Translations under genes and position numbers: made by a program | The notes under the pieces: generated by a model | What the model was told of the DNA's origin: nothing | The model's input: the letters and a program-made list of their open reading frames with translations, nothing else | Databases searched by the model: none | Shown here: piece by piece, positions 60,929 through 64,000 of the stretch | Position numbering within the stretch: position 1 is the stretch's first letter | Layout of the letters: every line of letters begins with the position of its first letter | Assembly: GCA_019722365.1 (NCBI GenBank) | Contig: JADFUC010001892.1 | Location: 220,551 to 284,550, forward strand | Source of the DNA: Lithospermum erythrorhizon | Lineage: Eukaryota; Streptophyta; Magnoliopsida; Boraginales; Boraginaceae | Length of the DNA stretch: 64,000 nt | Direction: 5' to 3'

Positions 60929-62834
60929 ATGGCTCCTCGTTCTTGTTAAAACTCGGACGAAGAAATTAATACTGACAGAGGAAGCGGGAGAGGCAGTGTT
61001 GAAGAGGCCTAGGGATAATCATCAGGCCCTTGTGATGAGCATCCGCCCCCTCCCCCCTTCCTTATAGGCAGACTACGCTCTTTGGACCCCGGGGCGATAG
61101 TGCGACCAGTAGATCCATATCCGCCCAGTAGCGTCGACTTCGTCCGAGGCGTATCTGCGAGCCGCCCTGAGCGATACTCAGCACTGTCGTCTGCAGCGAT
61201 GGCGGAGATACGAGCGGCGATTGGTCGAGTAGCGGCGACCTTATAGAGCGGTCCGGAGGTAGCGATTAAGTACGATAGACCCGATAGGCCCACGTCATCT
61301 CGCTCTGCCGGGACCCGGGGAGGCTCGTGCTCGTCCCTTCGAGGGAGGCGTAAGTGCATTTTATTTATTAGGTTGTCATATTAATATTTATATTTATCAT
61401 TTGTATCCATTAAATTTGTTTGTTTATATTGGGCTTGTTGGGATAGGGGTGAAAGATTCCCGACGAAATAAGGAACCGGGTCGAAGATTTGTAAGCGCTA
61501 CGGATGGATTAGTGAAGGATGGCATATGGAATGATTTTTGGTAAGTATTTAAATATAAAAGTTTTGTGATTTTGGTGTAGAAATTAGACAAAAACTTAAT
61601 TTGTATTTATTTGAGGATCGATGAGATTCGGGGAGAATTTCATATGCCCGAGCTGACTTTGGGAGGCTTCGAACAAGAAGAGGTGGCGAGATCTTCTTAC
61701 GAAGGGGAAGCACAATGCGCTGCGGGCGCGAGGGGTAGACGATCCCGCCCTTCTCCTTGGGACTCCGTGCCCCAATTGGATCCAGGACCCTGCTGTTTGG
61801 GAGAAGTATGTCGTACTGGTGTCAGGATGAGCAGCGGTCGATCTCCCAAAAGAACCGACAGAACCGCATGACTCCAGTTAGGCGGGCGTGGAGCTCCTTG
61901 AAGCATTCCCTAGGAGCAAGGGGCTTCCTGAGAGACTCCATGATGAGGTATGTTTGGATTTGATTTTTTTTTTTTTTTTATTAAATTTGTTTTCAATGGC
62001 AGTTATTAACTATATTTTAATTCCATTTCGGTGTTGAGGTAGGGCGTCTGCCGTTGAACGTCGTCTCAATCTGAACAAGAAGAAGGACAAGGAGGCCCGG
62101 CGAACCGGCAGGGAATTCTACAACCGAGGTTGGAAGCACTTTTGTAAGTTTAAAATTTTTATACATTAAATTTAAAAGCGTTTTTTTAATATGTTTTTAT
62201 GCGTTACTTATATTTCATTTTTATGTTTTGTATAACTGCGGGATAAGTACGTACGGTCTTGTTCGCTGAGAATGCAGACCGGACTTGGATCCATTAAAGG
62301 CTCCGTGGGACAGAACTTCGGCCTCAGGTCGGGTTGGAAAGGCCGGATGCTAGGGCCCGGTTATACCGGCGGTGAGATGTTGATGGATTCTGGTCCATCG
62401 GAACCAGCTCCGGCCCTTGAGGATGTGCAGCGTCGGTTGTCGGAGTCCGAGGCGAAGAACAAGGCGCTCGAGGCTTCGGGTGCGGAAATGAGGGAAGAGA
62501 TTGCTGGCCTCAAGAATCAGGTGGCCCAACTGAACGCGATGTTCCAGGGTTACATGGGAGCTGCTGCGATGATGGCTGCATTTCGTCCTCCCGGCCCGTC
62601 AGTAGTGACTCATGCAGGCCTGTTGGCGTCCATTCAGCCCCCCATCTCGGCTGAGCTGCGACTCCCGGAGATTACAACCACTCATCGGTCGCATCCGCCC
62701 GCTGACCCCCATGAGACTCCCATTAGCGAGGCTCAACCCCCCACAGACCCCGGCATTAGTGATTTCCAGCCCCCAGGATTAGATGTTGATAGTTTTATGG
62801 TTTATGGATTGATTTATGGATATTTTTTATATTA
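60929..62834 (+). pseudogene. Plant transposase of the Ptta/En/Spm (PF03004) type, degenerate
   Basis: Exon-like pieces on the plus strand match the family's general order. A start ATGGCTCCTCGTTCT at 60929 meets an early stop. At 61460-61542 RNKEPGRRFVSATDGLVKDGIWNDFW ends at a GTAAGT donor. At 61770-61945 an APNWIQDPAVWEKYVVYWCQDEQ-type block leads into ISQKNRQNRMTPVRRAWSSL. At 62040-62143 VERRLNLNKKKDKEARRTG precedes another donor. The last exon (about 62260-62834) has a GSVGQNFGLRSGWKGRMLG segment and a coiled coil (LEDVQRRLSESEAKNKALEA onward) and a Pro-rich tail. W-rich motifs plus a C-terminal coiled coil are typical of the DNA-binding companion protein of CACTA elements. Stops and frame changes between pieces indicate a pseudogene, unless introns explain them. 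Confidence 0.6.
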
Positions 62835-63088
62835 ATTTTGTATTGATTTATGGATATTGATTTATGGAGATAGTTTTATTGGTTTTATGGTTTATGGATA
62901 TTTTTATGTTGATAGTTTGATTTGTATTTATATTTTTCATTTGAATGATTTGTGTTTATATTTTGATGTTTATGCTTGTTATGTTTATAGTTTGATTTGT
63001 TTATGTTGTTTGATTTGTGTTTATAGGTTGTATAAAACAGCTGATGTTAAAACAGCTGAAGTTTTTGGCATCTGATTCTGCAAAATAG

Positions 63089-63320
63089 GTGTCGGGCAGG
63101 TGTCGGGTCGTGTCGGTGGTGTCGGGGGAAAGTGTAATCAGGGTTTGGGGTATCGGGGTGGTGTGTCGGTTTAGTGTCGGGGTTTGGATGAGCTTGGTGT
63201 CGCTGAGGGTGTCGGTGTGTTCATATGAAAGAAAAACGGAGTATCGAGGGTTTGGGGGTGTCGGTTTAGTGTCGGTAGGGTTACACCGACACTATACCGA
63301 CACCGGACCGACACCATAGT
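63089..63320. repeat. TGTCGG repeat block with 20-bp hairpin (CACTA subterminal type)
   Basis: At least nine GTGTCGG copies in direct orientation and three CCGACAC copies in inverse orientation lie within about 230 bases. 63257-63276 and 63285-63304 are inverted copies (GGTGTCGGTTTAGTG... against ...ACTATACCGACACC) with one mismatch and an 8-base loop. Dense short motifs in both orientations are the hallmark of CACTA subterminal regions, where the element's own protein binds. Confidence 0.75.
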
Positions 63321-63790
63321 TAATATATAAAGTCGAAAATGCAAATCAGATTAAGAACAAACCCAATAAGTAAACTTCTCCCTCACCCTTCCCATCCCCC
63401 CCCCCTCCCCACGAACTCCGAATCCTAGGTATGTTTTGATATTTTTATGTTCAATTATATTCAATTATGTGTATATATGTTGTTTATTTTTGGGTTTAAT
63501 TCATTTTCAATTGCAAATCCTAGGGTTTAACTACAACAATTATTTATGTTCCAATTATATTCAATTATATTCAATTATGTGCAATTATGTCAAGTATTTA
63601 TTCCAATTATGTGCAATTATGTGCAATTATGTCCAAGTATGTCCAAGTATTTATGTGCAATTATGTCCAAGTATTTATTTTTTTCATTTAATTCGTTTTT
63701 ATTCCAAATTTAGGGTTTACTTAATACAGTTAATTATGTTTACATATTATGTCGAATTAGTTATGTCCAATTTCAATATATTTAGGGAAA
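63321..63790. other. Leader region before TnpD, with CAATTATG repeats
   Basis: A long C run (about 63387-63412) is followed by a CCTAGGTATGTTTTG-type sequence that could be an exon end with a GTATG donor. 63550-63680 has at least eight copies of (T/C)CAATTATG(T/C) or TCCAAGTAT. No protein is supported. Confidence 0.5.
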
Positions 63791-64000
63791 ATGTCTGAAG
63801 ATCGTTCTTGGATGTATAATCGTTATGGTCCGGATGGTTATGTGAATCCTGCATATCTACAAGGTTTAGTAAGTTTTCGTGAGGTTGCAGAAAACCATGC
63901 TATGTCGAGAGGATTAGGTAGAATGATAAGATGTCCGTGTAGGAGGTGCAAAAACGGCAAAGTGTATGACATTAGTCAAGTGGAGAAAGAGCAATACGTA
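63791..64000 (+). CDS. CACTA TnpD-type transposase, N-terminus (partial)
   Basis: An ATG at 63791 opens a frame that runs 70 codons to the window edge without a stop. It starts SEDRSWMYNRYGPDGYV and continues LQGLVSFREVAENHA, then MIRCPCRRCKNGKVYD. DRSWMYNR plus the zinc-ligand cluster CPCRRCKN is the transposase-associated domain (PF13963) that begins plant En/Spm TnpD-like transposases, the catalytic protein of CACTA elements. The start is fixed by the domain beginning at once and by the AAAATGTCT context. The intact frame contrasts with the degenerate companion gene upstream and suggests this element could be relatively young, but only its first part is visible. Confidence 0.85.
   Translation, partial: MSEDRSWMYNRYGPDGYVNPAYLQGLVSFREVAENHAMSRGLGRMIRCPCRRCKNGKVYDISQVEKEQYV

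Noticed and set aside
61009..61359. 116-codon minus-strand frame
   Set aside because: Antisense to the first exon region of the Ptta/En/Spm-type gene; GC-rich sequence lowers stop frequency.
1..64000. CRISPR arrays, prokaryotic operons, riboswitches or rRNA genes
   Set aside because: Spliced plant genes and plant transposons fill the window; no regularly spaced identical repeats with unique spacers and no rRNA core sequences were seen.

Overview
The window is nuclear DNA of a higher plant, almost certainly a eudicot. It is AT-rich, has spliced genes with GT-AG introns, and is dominated by plant transposable elements (LTR retrotransposons, Helitron, CACTA, Stowaway-like MITEs). Only two host genes look intact, both on the minus strand. 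One is a five-exon response-regulator gene (12353-16457) encoding a receiver domain without the GARP/Myb DNA-binding domain expected of type-B regulators. The other is a single-exon GT14/Branch-domain glycosyltransferase (25062-26345). Two decayed host-like genes lie to the left: an Agenet-domain exon with a frameshift (10029-10315) and a probable GRF-type zinc-finger protein (7659-7894).

Layout. 1-12 kb: an old LTR copy (1127-3523), a cluster of short palindromes, decayed coding remnants, the Agenet remnant and a CACTA-type MITE. 12-16.5 kb: the response-regulator gene, with a Helitron 3' end and a SINE-like sequence in intron 1. 16.5-25 kb: MITEs, a textbook solo LTR (19022-21477, TSD AAATA) and a fold-back element with a G-rich core. 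25-26.4 kb: the glycosyltransferase gene. 26.4-29 kb: AT-rich spacer with AT microsatellites.

29-56 kb is a nested transposon pile. The host element is an old autonomous-type Helitron on the plus strand. Its Rep/helicase gene is at about 33.8-39.5 kb and its RPA-like single-strand-binding gene at about 51.7-55.8 kb. A 3' hairpin and a CCAG (mutated CTAG) terminus lie at 56060-56086. A Copia-type LTR retrotransposon on the minus strand (about 40225-51358; LTRs of about 2.1 kb, Met-tRNA primer site, gag remnant, no recognisable pol) sits between the two Helitron genes. Solo LTRs of about 2.5 kb from a Gypsy-like family (TGTAA...TTACA, probably Tekay-like) have inserted into the Helitron leader region, the Rep domain, the Copia interior and the RPA gene. 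Several keep 5-bp target duplications.

57-60 kb holds another solo LTR of that family, inserted in the last bases of a Stowaway-like MITE. 60-64 kb is CACTA (En/Spm) material: a degenerate plant-transposase gene of the Ptta/En/Spm type, a dense block of TGTCGG subterminal-type repeats with a 20-bp-arm hairpin, and the intact start of a TnpD-type transposase that runs off the window.

No CRISPR, rRNA or convincing tRNA gene was seen. The most unusual observations are the GARP-less response regulator, the layered Helitron/Copia/solo-LTR nest, and a tandem-repeat array that recurs at the same position of the Gypsy-like LTRs although its repeat unit differs between copies.
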